DNA from: DASYXZ01 sp035934315
GTDB lineage: Bacteria > Acidobacteriota > Terriglobia > UBA7540
DNA length: 39,540 nucleotides
NCBI GenBank assembly: GCA_035934315.1
Contig: DASYXZ010000238.1
Coordinates: 1 to 39,540, forward strand
Direction: 5' to 3'
Both the position numbers and the translations under genes were made by a program. This document shows positions 8,238-17,224 of this stretch, one piece after another. Every line of letters starts with the position of its first letter. Position 1 is the first letter of the stretch. Below the pieces are notes generated by a model. It was given only the letters and a program-made list of their open reading frames with translations. It was not told where the DNA came from and did not search any database.

Positions 8238-8558
8238 ATGCGAAGAGTTTTTCTCGTTTGTGCGGCAATTTGCATTCTTGTTTTCCCTTCGGTAGTTTTG
8301 AAAGCTTCACAGGGGGAAAAGTCTGAAAAGCAAATCCTCAAAGCTCGCCAAAAAGAGGAGCGAAAAGCGCTAAAACTTAAGGAGCATTACGCCAAGCAGT
8401 CCTTTAAGGGACAGAATGTTCCCAGGGCGGTTCGCGACCAACGAAAGCATGAACTCCAGCGAGAGGAGCGGGCGTTGCGTGATCGGCAAAAGGACGAAGC
8501 CCAGGATTTAAAGGACCGCCAAAAGTTAATGAATGAGAGCATGAGGCGGCAAGATTAG
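8238..8558 (+). CDS. Small secreted, highly charged coiled-coil protein
   Basis: A 106-residue protein of unknown function. I choose ATG 8238 because AAGGAGG lies just upstream (8227-8233) and the protein then starts with a signal peptide (MRRVFLVCAAICILVFP, cleavage near residue 24). The in-frame ATG 8157 also has a purine-rich site (GGAGAGGGG) and would add 27 residues, so it stays possible. The mature part (25-106) is almost entirely Lys, Glu, Arg, Gln and Asp in heptad-like spacing, with near-repeats such as ARQKEERKALKLKE and RDRQKDEAQDLKDRQK, so it should form a long alpha-helix or coiled coil. It is probably periplasmic. No catalytic motif is visible. Confidence 0.6.
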   Translation: MRRVFLVCAAICILVFPSVVLKASQGEKSEKQILKARQKEERKALKLKEHYAKQSFKGQNVPRAVRDQRKHELQREERALRDRQKDEAQDLKDRQKLMNESMRRQD

Positions 8559-8724
8559 AAATTTGTCAGGAAATCATTGGGAAGCTTGGGTGGCCGTCTT
8601 TGGGTGGAGTGGGCGACGGGCTCTTGGTTTGCGGCCAAGATTGAAGCCTGACATCGCTCCTGCGCCCATCATGTTAAAGTGGTTTCGGGAAATATTGGCC
8701 CATCGGTAAATCGCGGAGGGCGCG

Positions 8725-9240
8725 ATGAAACTCTTTCAGATTTATTTGCTGGCGAGTTTGATTCTGTCCTCGGTGGCATGGGCCCAGAAGGCTGCTCCAT
8801 CCGGAAAACCACCCGACGTAGGAGATCAAAAACGGCCTACACTTGGGCCGACGACGCCTCCATCACTCAATGGCCCGCGTTCATCCACAACAACTGACCC
8901 ACGTAGACTCAATCACCTGAGAAAGATATTTGTAGAGAACATTGACAACTCGCTTAGCGACCGGCTGATGGAGGGCCTTGCGAAATCAGGACGATTCAGA
9001 ATTGTCGCGGACGCCAAAGAGGCTGATGGGGTTTTGCGCGGAACGTGTTTTGACTCTCACCACCTCAAGTCGCTTCACTCCGAAGTTTTTATCAGTGATC
9101 GCGTTACCGGGGCTTCCATCTGGCAGGACAACGTCAGGCGTCCTTTCAATCCTCCCGCGCTGGAAAAGGCTGTTGATGAGACGGCGGAAATAATCATTGA
9201 ACATTTGAATGAGAGCGTGCGCGAGGCGCAGCGGAATTGA
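8725..9240 (+). CDS. Secreted protein of unknown function
   Basis: A 171-residue protein with ATG 8725 preceded by GGAGGG at a four-base spacing. A clear signal peptide (residues 1-20, ending AWA-Q) is followed by a Pro/Ser/Thr-rich linker (about 22-58). The folded part (about 60-171) begins RKIFVENIDNSLSDRLMEGLAKSG and continues with RFRIVADAKEADGVLRGTCF. That pattern (an IFV strand, a helix ending in KSGRF, a strand, then ADxxLxG) resembles small periplasmic proteins of the CsgG/LpoB/DUF4410-like type, but I cannot assign a family. There is no lipobox Cys. A 166-base gap without gene separates it from the coiled-coil protein gene upstream; nothing but a short CTTGG/CCAAG hairpin (8623-8639) is visible there. 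Confidence 0.7.
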   Translation: MKLFQIYLLASLILSSVAWAQKAAPSGKPPDVGDQKRPTLGPTTPPSLNGPRSSTTTDPRRLNHLRKIFVENIDNSLSDRLMEGLAKSGRFRIVADAKEADGVLRGTCFDSHHLKSLHSEVFISDRVTGASIWQDNVRRPFNPPALEKAVDETAEIIIEHLNESVREAQRN

Positions 9241-9359
9241 CGAAAGGTTGAGGGAGTTTGTTGGCAGCGCGCAGCGCGCCGGTCAGGAACCACCTCCCGC
9301 GTGCCCACATTAGGGGCCCGGGATCCTTGAACTTTAAGGGTGCCGGCCCCTTTCAAGCT

Positions 9360-10490
9360 ATGCCTGATTTTACCCAGGAGTTTTTTAATTTCGCTCCCAC
9401 GATTTATCTCAACTGTGCTTTCCAAGGACCTTTTCCTCGTGTCACTGCAGAGCGTATCCGCCAGGCCATCGAATTAAAGGTTAATCCGGCCCGAATGGAA
9501 TCCCATCACTTTTTTGAAGTGACTGAGAACGTTCGCAAGCGCCTTGCAGCCATAATCAGAGCCGACTCTACCGAAATTGCTCTTACCAACAGCGCAACTC
9601 AGGGCATTGCGTTCGTGGCCAACGGCCTGGGTCTAAAAGCGGGCGATGATATTGTTATCGGGAGCGACAATTTTCCATCCAACCTTTTCACATGGCTTCA
9701 TCTTCGCCGGCTCGGCGTTCACGTGCGCATTGTGAAACCTGTTGATGGTTATTTGCGGGCTCAAGATGTGTCCGCCGCGCTTACTCCTTGCACGCGAATC
9801 TTGGCTCTTGATTGGGTAAGCTACGCGACGGGAGTCCGCGCGGATCTTATGGCTTTGGGCGAGCTGGCGCACCGCCAGGGGAGCTTGTTTCTTGTGGACG
9901 GCACGCAAGGGGTGGGCGCGCTGGAGTTGGACGTCCATGCGCTGCCCGTGGACGTTCTTTCCGTGGCTGGGTACAAATGGCTTTTGGGGCCCTACGGAAC
10001 GGGATTTGTTTATATGAGGCCCGAAGTTCTACACCGCCTGGATTTACAAATCATAAATTGGCTTACTGTCGAAGGCAGCGGCGATTTTGATTCCCTCCCG
10101 ATTGACCAGTTTGCTCTCCCCAAAACAGCGAAAGTGTTCGACGTCCCGGCCACGGCTAATTTCCTGAACCTTTATGGTCTTGAAGCGTCGCTCGAATTCA
10201 TTCAACGCGCGGGCGTACGGACAGTCACCGCACATTGTTATCGCCTTCTTGACCGGCTTGCAGAAGGTGTTCAGCGTCTGGGATTTCGCCTTTCGGCCGC
10301 TGCCGACCCCGGGCGCCGGTCAACGATCCTCTGCTTCCAGGCAAATTCTTCCCAAGCCACTGAATTAATATACAAGAAGTTGGAGGTCAATCAGGTGGCG
10401 GTAAGCTTGCGGCACAATATGATTCGCGTCTCACCTTACCTTTACAACACGGAAGCAGACATTGATCGACTGTTTGAAATTATCAAGTAG
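9360..10490 (+). CDS. Class V aminotransferase family PLP enzyme
   Basis: A 376-residue PLP-dependent enzyme of the class V aminotransferase / cysteine desulfurase superfamily. The start is placed at ATG 9360 because homologous proteins begin with the YLNCAFQGP-type substrate loop soon after the N-terminus; the frame remains open up to TTG 9258, with no convincing ribosome binding site at either. Key features are the TNSATQGI phosphate-binding helix (76-83), Asp180 in LVDGTQGVGA, which contacts the PLP ring nitrogen, and Lys206 in SVAGYKWLLGPYGTGF, which forms the internal aldimine. No cysteine-loop of a typical desulfurase is evident, so an epimerase, transaminase or lyase activity is as likely. 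The acetyltransferase gene follows after 53 bases. Confidence 0.85.
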   Translation: MPDFTQEFFNFAPTIYLNCAFQGPFPRVTAERIRQAIELKVNPARMESHHFFEVTENVRKRLAAIIRADSTEIALTNSATQGIAFVANGLGLKAGDDIVIGSDNFPSNLFTWLHLRRLGVHVRIVKPVDGYLRAQDVSAALTPCTRILALDWVSYATGVRADLMALGELAHRQGSLFLVDGTQGVGALELDVHALPVDVLSVAGYKWLLGPYGTGFVYMRPEVLHRLDLQIINWLTVEGSGDFDSLPIDQFALPKTAKVFDVPATANFLNLYGLEASLEFIQRAGVRTVTAHCYRLLDRLAEGVQRLGFRLSAAADPGRRSTILCFQANSSQATELIYKKLEVNQVAVSLRHNMIRVSPYLYNTEADIDRLFEIIK

Positions 10491-10543
10491 GTCGCCTGCT
10501 TTTGGGAGGCAACAGGACAACGCGAAGCCTGGGCTGAAACTCC

Positions 10544-10984
10544 ATGGAAATTCTTCCTTTCAAATCGTCCGACCTCGAGACTCTCTACAAAATTGACCAA
10601 GAGTGTTTCCCCCCGGGCATATCCTATTCTCGAGATGAGCTTACTCGTTTTATCCGCCACCGCCTTGCCAAAACCTGGGTGGCTCATTCCGAAAATAAAA
10701 TTGTGGGCTTTTTGGTGTTAGGCCGTGAGCCACAAAAAGTGGGACATATCGTCACCATCGATGTGGTTGAGGGACGGCGCGGCACCGGCGTGGGAAAGGC
10801 TCTCATGAAAACGGCTGAGGATTGGGCACAACGTGAGGGTTTGGGCATCATCTATCTTGAGACCGCAGAGGATAACCGCACGGCACAGAATTTTTACACT
10901 GCTCACGGTTACGCCAAAGTTGAGGAGATTCCCAATTATTATCCAAATCAAACGACGGCTTGGGTTATGGTTAAGTGGTTGTGA
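10544..10984 (+). CDS. GNAT-family N-acetyltransferase, RimI-like
   Basis: A 146-residue GNAT enzyme that transfers an acetyl group from acetyl-CoA to an amine. The acetyl-CoA pyrophosphate loop is RRGTGVGKAL (78-87). The C-terminal NRTAQNFYTAHGYAKV (111-126) is the conserved NxxAxxFYxxxGF block, and YLETAEDN (104-111) precedes it. The order and length match ribosomal protein alanine acetyltransferase RimI, and the PNYYP segment near the C-terminus is also RimI-like, but specificity in this family is hard to predict. The nearby tsaD gene (about 8 kb away) is often linked to rimI, but here it is not adjacent. The start ATG 10544 lacks a strong ribosome binding site. Confidence 0.8.
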   Translation: MEILPFKSSDLETLYKIDQECFPPGISYSRDELTRFIRHRLAKTWVAHSENKIVGFLVLGREPQKVGHIVTIDVVEGRRGTGVGKALMKTAEDWAQREGLGIIYLETAEDNRTAQNFYTAHGYAKVEEIPNYYPNQTTAWVMVKWL

Positions 10985-11103
10985 CCATGATCGATTTACG
11001 TCGGAAAGTCGGGCGATGATATATTTACTCTGATCCTTAATTCGGAACAAATTCCAACATATAATCATCCACCTTTCCAAAGGGTGGGAGTAAGAAGTTT
11101 CCG

Positions 11104-14100
11104 ATGCCGATAAAGCTGACATCCAAAGAATACAGAATAATTGCCGCGGTTGTAGTGATGGCGGGAATTTCTCTTGCCATCGGCGTCAAATATTTCTGGC
11201 GTGCGTTTCCCGAAGCCTCGATTGAATTCCGCGTGACCCGGGATGATTCCGAGCCCATTGCCCAACATTTTTTGGCCGGTCGCGGGTTTCAATTGCAAGG
11301 TTATCACCATGCCGCAATTTTTGCGTATGACGATGAAGCAAAAGTCTACCTGGAGCGGACACAGGGTCTTGAGCGCATGAATGACCTCACGCACGGACCA
11401 ATTCGGCTATGGCGTTGGACTCACCGCTGGTTTAAGCCACAGCAGAAAGAAGAGTATCGCGTGGAGGTAACGCCCACGGGTGAAGTGGTTGGCTTTGATC
11501 ATGTAATCGAAGAAAAGACTGCTGGCGCAAACCTTGACGCTTCCACCGCCCGGACCCTTGCGGAAGGATTTTTGCGCGACGTGATGAAACGTGATTTGAA
11601 CGACTTGGAATTTGTGGAATCTTCTTCCCGCAAACGACCCGCGCGAACGGACCATTCATTCACATGGAATGTAAAGAGTGCAAAGATTGGCGACGGCAGC
11701 TTGCGCATCCAGGTTGAAGTGGATGGCGACCAGGTAGCGGGGTATCGCGAATTCGTCAAAATCCCGGACCAGTGGACGCGCGATTACGCAAAATTACGTT
11801 CCCGCAACGACTCTGCACAAGTTGTAGACCAGTTGTTTATGCTCCTCCTGGCCGTCGCGATGGTTGTCACACTAATCTTGCGAATACGAGACCGGGACGT
11901 ACCCGTGCGGATGGCGCTCGGGTTTGCGCTGGTGGGGACGGTGTTGTATTTTCTCGGTCAGATGAATAATTTTTCCCTGGAGGAATTTGGTTATCAGACA
12001 ACCAGCCCGTATTCCAGTTTCCTGGCGGGATACTTTTTGCAAAGTGTTTTCAGTGCATTGGGCGTCGGGGCCTTTGTATTTTTCCTGGTTGCGGCATCTG
12101 AGCCGGTTTATCGGGAGGCATTTCCGGGACTGCAATCTCTCCGGCGCACTTTTACCTGGAACGGACTCCGATCAAAATCTTTTTTTATCGCGAACGTTGT
12201 GGGAGTGGGGCTTACTTTTTTCTTTTTTGCCTATCAAACTATTTTTTATCTTATCGCAAACAAGCTGGGAGCCTGGGCTCCTTCTGACGTCAATTATTCC
12301 GACCTCCTCAACACGCGATTTCCCTGGGTTTGGGTACTGTTCATCGGATTTCTCCCCGCGGTGTTTGAAGAAATGATGTTTCGCGCGTTCGCCATACCCT
12401 ATTTGAGAAGGTTTTTGCGAGCGTTGCCGCTGGCGGTGGTACTAGCCGCTTTCATTTGGGGATTTGGTCACGCCGCGTATCCCAATCAACCTTTTTTTAT
12501 TAGGGGCCTTGAAGTTGGTTTGGGTGGGATTGTGATCGGCATCATCATGCTCCGATTCGGGATCGTAACGACAATGATTTGGCACTACTCTGTTGACGCG
12601 CTTTATACCGCGTTTCTTCTCTTGCGCTCACACAATCACTATTTGATGGCAAGTGGCGGCGTTACGGCGGGTATTATGTTGGTGCCCTTGATTCTGGCCC
12701 TGATTGCCTATTTAAAGACAGGTACGTTTTCACAGGAAGAACCGCTCACTAACGCAAGCGTTGGGTTGTCACGTGTGCCTCGCGAGGCGCCCGCTTCCGT
12801 CATAAGCGGCTCGCTGACCTATCGACCACTCAGCAATTCGCGCCTGATTTTAGCCGGCGGGCTCATGGTGGTTTTTATTGGCGTGTCGATGATAAAAGTT
12901 TATCGATTCGGCGAGGGCGTCAAGCTAACCACAACGCGGCAGGATGCTTATCGATTAGCAGATGACTTTCTGAAGGCGCGGCATGTTGATCCCTCAAGCT
13001 TTCACCGCGTTGGTTGGCTTGACGAGAATGCGGATCCCATGACCATCAGGTATCTGCTGGAGCGCCGGTCCGTCGAAGAGACGGACCGGATCTATCGCCA
13101 AGCTACGCGATTGCTCCTGTGGGAAGTTCGTTATTTTAAGCCGCTGGAAAAAGAGGAGCACCACGTTTTTGTGGATGCGGACGGCGCCCGCGTCTTTGCC
13201 TATCAACATGAGTTGGATGAAGATGCGCCGGGAGCGTCCCTTTCAATCGAAGAGGCGCGCTCGCTCGCAGAGAAAGAGGTCGGGCTGGAGGGATACCAAC
13301 TCACAAGTTTTGACTTGCAGGATTCGCGCGGCGAAAAAAGGAAGGCGCGAGAGGATTACACCTTTGTCTGGCAGGCAAAACCTGGTGACCCGCGGAATGT
13401 GGATGAAGCCCATTATCGTCTGAAAGTGGAAATCGCGGGGGACCAGGTGGTGGGATTCTCCCGCTTTTTCAAGCTTCCCGATGATTGGGCGCGCCAACGA
13501 GAAGCGACGAAACTGTCAACTCTTGCCCTCTATAGCGCTCCCTTCCTTTTGCTTGTAGGCTTGGTCGCGGGCGGAATCTTTATTCTCGTGCAGAAATTGA
13601 AGAGCGGCGAAATCCTTTGGGGGCCGGCAGGGAGAGTTAGCGTCGCGCTTGCCTTCATCATTTTTTTGGGTGAGATCAATGCATTTTCAACACTCGATCG
13701 CGTTTACCCCACTTCAATTCCCCTATCTTCCTATCATCTTATCCTGGCCGTTTTTGGATTAATACTTCCTCTGCTGGCAGGGCTCGGGGCGTGGCTGGCA
13801 GTGGGTCTTGCCACAAGCCTTTACCCAAACGCGTGGCGGATTTTTAACGGGCCTGATCGCCGGACATGGCGTCGTGATGCGTTGGTGGCGATGATGGTTG
13901 CACTTGCCGCCGGTGCAGCGATCGGCCAGATTGGTGGATTCATCGCGAACCGATTTCACGCCTACGTTCCGGTGGATATTGATATCCTCCCCGCTTCCTT
14001 TGATTCTTCATTTCCGGCCGTGAGTTTTCTGATTAGGGGCTTGACATCATGTCTTTTAGAAACGGCGGCTGTGGCTCTGGTCATTTATCTTGTGCGGGCA

Positions 14101-14487
14101 GCCGTGGTTCGACGAAAGTGGTGGCTCGGCGTGGCCACTTTGTTGTTACTGATCAGTCTTGGCCCGCCTGGGGCTCACTCCTTGCGCGAATTTTTGCTGG
14201 GATGGGCCATGGGTTTGTTGAGTGCCGTTGTATCAGCCGGTATTCTGATTTTGTTCTATCGAAATAACGTGTTGGCTTACATTGGCACGGCGTTTCTGTT
14301 TCCCATATTAACGCCTATGATTATGCTCCTTTCTCTAACCCCGCGGTTCTTCATTTGGAATGGGGTGGTACTGGCTTTCCTTACTTTGATCGTCCTGGGA
14401 TGGATGTTTTTAGGTGGGGAAACACCTCAAACCGCCCCGCCCAGCGCTTATGAGCAGGAAATCCCAGCGACCATTCCACAACTTTAA
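11104..14487 (+). CDS. Giant internally duplicated CPBP-family intramembrane protease
   Basis: A 1127-residue membrane protein, far larger than typical CPBP (CAAX/Abi) proteases of about 200-300 residues. It has two homologous halves offset by about 571 residues. Each has an N-terminal membrane helix (about 11-30; 580-600), a soluble region with PepSY-like sequence (about 35-235; 605-805) ending in matching KIPDQW (from 219) and KLPDDW (from 790), and a multi-helix membrane domain. The first membrane domain has the full CPBP active site: E422-E423 and R427 in EEMMFR, H456 in FGHAAYP, and H494 with D498 in WHYSVD. In the second, the EExxxR motif is reduced to LETAAV (E986) and the HxxxD motif is missing, so it is probably not catalytic. 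The substrate is unknown; CPBP proteases act on prenylated proteins or peptides or regulate membrane proteins. Confidence 0.9.
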   Translation: MPIKLTSKEYRIIAAVVVMAGISLAIGVKYFWRAFPEASIEFRVTRDDSEPIAQHFLAGRGFQLQGYHHAAIFAYDDEAKVYLERTQGLERMNDLTHGPIRLWRWTHRWFKPQQKEEYRVEVTPTGEVVGFDHVIEEKTAGANLDASTARTLAEGFLRDVMKRDLNDLEFVESSSRKRPARTDHSFTWNVKSAKIGDGSLRIQVEVDGDQVAGYREFVKIPDQWTRDYAKLRSRNDSAQVVDQLFMLLLAVAMVVTLILRIRDRDVPVRMALGFALVGTVLYFLGQMNNFSLEEFGYQTTSPYSSFLAGYFLQSVFSALGVGAFVFFLVAASEPVYREAFPGLQSLRRTFTWNGLRSKSFFIANVVGVGLTFFFFAYQTIFYLIANKLGAWAPSDVNYSDLLNTRFPWVWVLFIGFLPAVFEEMMFRAFAIPYLRRFLRALPLAVVLAAFIWGFGHAAYPNQPFFIRGLEVGLGGIVIGIIMLRFGIVTTMIWHYSVDALYTAFLLLRSHNHYLMASGGVTAGIMLVPLILALIAYLKTGTFSQEEPLTNASVGLSRVPREAPASVISGSLTYRPLSNSRLILAGGLMVVFIGVSMIKVYRFGEGVKLTTTRQDAYRLADDFLKARHVDPSSFHRVGWLDENADPMTIRYLLERRSVEETDRIYRQATRLLLWEVRYFKPLEKEEHHVFVDADGARVFAYQHELDEDAPGASLSIEEARSLAEKEVGLEGYQLTSFDLQDSRGEKRKAREDYTFVWQAKPGDPRNVDEAHYRLKVEIAGDQVVGFSRFFKLPDDWARQREATKLSTLALYSAPFLLLVGLVAGGIFILVQKLKSGEILWGPAGRVSVALAFIIFLGEINAFSTLDRVYPTSIPLSSYHLILAVFGLILPLLAGLGAWLAVGLATSLYPNAWRIFNGPDRRTWRRDALVAMMVALAAGAAIGQIGGFIANRFHAYVPVDIDILPASFDSSFPAVSFLIRGLTSCLLETAAVALVIYLVRAAVVRRKWWLGVATLLLLISLGPPGAHSLREFLLGWAMGLLSAVVSAGILILFYRNNVLAYIGTAFLFPILTPMIMLLSLTPRFFIWNGVVLAFLTLIVLGWMFLGGETPQTAPPSAYEQEIPATIPQL

Positions 14488-14516
14488 TAAATTATTTCCA
14501 GCAGTCAAACCGGTTT

Positions 14517-15491
14517 TCAGAAAAGGGCTACGGCATCAAGCAATTGACTGTTGCCACCCCGCCAAAGAGCATATTTTAGCCGGTAGCCGGAGCGCATGGA
14601 AGCCGCACCCACCTCGCCCTTATTATTTATGGCAATCACACAGGCGTCGGCTTTTTGATTTCGCGGGTCGGTATCGGCCATATGTTTGAGCAAATCTTCG
14701 CATGCCTGTTGCGGTGAAGCTCCGCGGGCCATGTTATGGACTATCGAAACGCTCGTGCAGTAATTGGTCATCAGGTCGCCATCGCCCGTCGCGCTAGCGG
14801 CGCCCACGTTGTCGTCAGCATACACCCCGCAACCCACAAGCGGAGAATCGCCCACGCGACCAGGAATTTTCCAGGCCAGGCCGGAAGTGGAACATCCTGA
14901 AACAACATGGCCCTTGCCGTCTGTGGCCACCATTCCGATCGTGTCATGATTTTCCGTCGGGTTCAGCCAAAAGTCCTGCCGTTTGGGGTCAACCTTCCAA
15001 TCCATCCACTTTTTCAGGCTTTCCGGAGTTAATAATTGCTCGGAATGAAATCCCATTTTTAAGGCGAAGCGAAATGCGCCCTCCCCGGAAAGGGTGGTGT
15101 GCTTGGTTTTTTCCAGAACTTGACGGGCAACAGAAATTGGATTCTTAATGCTGTGGATACCGGCGACAGACCCGGCGCGGTGCCGCGTTCCATCCATGAT
15201 TGCCGCATCCAGTTCGACCTCTCCTTCCTCATTGGGCAGCCCGCCGTAGCCAACGCTCGTAATGTTCGGATCGTTCTCGGGGATATTAATCCCGCGTTCC
15301 ACAGAATCCAGCAAACTCCCGCCGCTCTTAAAAATTTCTGCCGCGCGCTCATTGGCGGGTTTTCCGTGGACCCAGGTCGACAGAAACACAGGTCCAGATT
15401 CTTCAGCTCTAGCTTCTCCAAAATCTGCATTGGACATCGCAGCGGCTCCCGCCATAGATTTCATAAAAGTCCTCCGGTTCAATGGTTCCAT
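14517..15491 (-). CDS. Tat-exported N4-(beta-N-acetylglucosaminyl)-L-asparaginase / isoaspartyl peptidase family enzyme
   Basis: A 324-residue Ntn-hydrolase of the glycosylasparaginase/plant-type asparaginase family. The start is ATG 15491, seven bases after GGGAGG; a TTG five codons upstream would overlap that site. The N-terminus carries a twin-arginine signal (NRRTFMKSMAGAAA, 5-18), so it is exported. The family features are GGSLLDSVERG (57-67), the ELDAAIMDG segment (93-101), and the autocleavage site NHDTIGMVATD, where Thr184 becomes the N-terminal nucleophile after self-cleavage. GDGD near residue 250 marks the substrate-binding loop. It releases asparagine-linked sugars or beta-aspartyl residues from peptides. 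The gene follows hyuB after 92 bases on the same strand and converges on the CPBP gene, 29 bases away. Confidence 0.88.
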   Translation of the reverse strand: MEPLNRRTFMKSMAGAAAMSNADFGEARAEESGPVFLSTWVHGKPANERAAEIFKSGGSLLDSVERGINIPENDPNITSVGYGGLPNEEGEVELDAAIMDGTRHRAGSVAGIHSIKNPISVARQVLEKTKHTTLSGEGAFRFALKMGFHSEQLLTPESLKKWMDWKVDPKRQDFWLNPTENHDTIGMVATDGKGHVVSGCSTSGLAWKIPGRVGDSPLVGCGVYADDNVGAASATGDGDLMTNYCTSVSIVHNMARGASPQQACEDLLKHMADTDPRNQKADACVIAINNKGEVGAASMRSGYRLKYALWRGGNSQLLDAVALF

Positions 15492-15583
15492 TTCATCGCC
15501 TCCCAACTCAGAAAGGAGAAAAGAGCGGGTGGAATAAAGAACTCAGAAGGGACCCACAAGGACTTCCCATCCATCTGACTTCA

Positions 15584-17224
15584 TCATTGGCCTCTTCTCG
15601 CTTTCTTGTTTTTCCTTTGCTTTCCCCATCCGCCCCCGCCTGGCGTTTCGATCCTTAGTATACTTCCTTGGGGGGCGCTAAAAACTGTTTTCGATGGCAA
15701 AGTTAAAACCCGGCGCGATCCGGCGGGCAACACCAATTGGTTTTTCCCTGACTTGCCGGGCTTTCCACCAGCCAGACCATAAGGAGGAAGCCGGCGGCGG
15801 TCGGAAAGGATGCTTCCGCGAACTTCTGTGAGGAATTCAATTTCGCGCACAATGCCATCACCCCCCCGAAAGCGCCCTTTGCCGCCGGAACCACGGCGAA
15901 TTGAATAGGAGCGCAGGCGAACGGGATAAGCGGATTCCAACGCCTCGATGGGTGTGTTCAGTGAATTGGTCATGTGCGTGTGGATACCGCTTAATCCGTC
16001 CGCCATCGGCCTTGCACCCATTCCGCCGGCAATGGTTTCGTAGTACGCAAAAGGCTCGCCGGCGCGTGGACCCTGATCCGGATAAAAACCACCGAACGAT
16101 ATATTATTCATTGTGCCCGAGCTGGCTGCCGGAATGCGGCCGGGCAATGCCTGGGCCAGCGCTTTCAGGAGGACGTCCACAATTCGCTGTGAGGTCTCCA
16201 CATTCCCCGCAGCAACCGCGGATGGCGGCCGGGCGTTGACCACGCTACCTTCAGGCGCGCGCAAATCAATCGCCTCCATTAATCCCGCGCAGGCCGGAAC
16301 GTCTTCTCCAAGAAGGCAACGAAAGACATAGAAAACCGCAGAGTACGTGATAGCTAGAACTGCATTTACGCTGCCCCGCTGGGAAGGCGAAGACCCGGCA
16401 AAGTCCACCATGGCGCGCCCTTGGTGGATGCCAATGGTCACACGAAAGCGAACCGGTTTCTGTGAGTATCCATCATCGTCGAGAAAATCCTCCGCAAAGT
16501 AAACGCCCTCGGGGATGCGAGCAAGAGCTTCGCGCATCAATCGTGATGAATACCCTTGCAACGTCTCAAGATAAAATTCGGTCTTTCGTAGGCCGTACTT
16601 TTTCACCAGCTCGATCAAACGGCGCTCCCCAAGCCGACAGGACGCGACTTGTGCAGTCAGGTCGCCCTCGCGCTCGCGCGGCGTACGGACGTTCGCAAGC
16701 ACCACGGCAAGAATATCTTGTTGGATTTTTCCGCCTCTCGCCAATGCGACCGGGGGAATTCTCAAGCCTTCCTGAAAGATTTCTTCGCTCAATCCCATGG
16801 AAGCCGGTTGCGCTCCGCCAACGTCCGAATGGTGGGCGCGGTTGGCGACATAGAACAAGGGGCTCGAACACGCACCGACTTTTTTGGCACGACCATTACT
16901 GGCGAACACGGGCATCACCAGCGTGATGTCCGGAAGATGGGTCCCGCCCGCATAGGGATCGTTTAACATTGCGATGTCCCCCCTCCCAAGGTCGAGTGAG
17001 CGAATAGCCGCGGCTACGGACATCGGCATCGATCCCAGGTGGACGGGCATGTGATCACCCATGGCCACAACGCGCCCCTTTCCGTCGAAGACAGCACAGG
17101 AATAGTCACGGCGCTCTTTGATGTTTGGAGAAAAGGCTGACCGCCGCAAAGCCGCGCCCATCTCTTCCGCCGCCGAGTGAAACAGGCTTTTAAATATTTC
17201 TAGTTCTGCCGCATCAATGTGCAT
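15584..17224 (-). CDS. hyuB: Hydantoinase B / oxoprolinase beta-subunit family protein
   Basis: A 546-residue member of the HyuB family, the partner subunit of HyuA in ATP-dependent hydantoinases, 5-oxoprolinases and acetone carboxylase-like enzymes. It begins ELEIFKSLFHSAAEEMGAALRRSAFSPNIKERRDYSCAVFD, the standard N-terminal block with conserved RRDYSCA, followed by MGDHMPVHLGSMP (about 55-67) and the NDPYAGGTHLPD motif (about 87-98). The C-terminus ends in the family's glycine-rich turn (TPGGGGWG) and a basic tail. The ATG at 17224 overlaps the hyuA stop by 11 bases, so the two are translationally coupled and make one heteromeric enzyme. The actual lactam or imide substrate is not determined by sequence. 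Confidence 0.9.
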   Translation of the reverse strand: MHIDAAELEIFKSLFHSAAEEMGAALRRSAFSPNIKERRDYSCAVFDGKGRVVAMGDHMPVHLGSMPMSVAAAIRSLDLGRGDIAMLNDPYAGGTHLPDITLVMPVFASNGRAKKVGACSSPLFYVANRAHHSDVGGAQPASMGLSEEIFQEGLRIPPVALARGGKIQQDILAVVLANVRTPREREGDLTAQVASCRLGERRLIELVKKYGLRKTEFYLETLQGYSSRLMREALARIPEGVYFAEDFLDDDGYSQKPVRFRVTIGIHQGRAMVDFAGSSPSQRGSVNAVLAITYSAVFYVFRCLLGEDVPACAGLMEAIDLRAPEGSVVNARPPSAVAAGNVETSQRIVDVLLKALAQALPGRIPAASSGTMNNISFGGFYPDQGPRAGEPFAYYETIAGGMGARPMADGLSGIHTHMTNSLNTPIEALESAYPVRLRSYSIRRGSGGKGRFRGGDGIVREIEFLTEVRGSILSDRRRLPPYGLAGGKPGKSGKNQLVLPAGSRRVLTLPSKTVFSAPQGSILRIETPGGGGWGKQRKNKKARRGQ

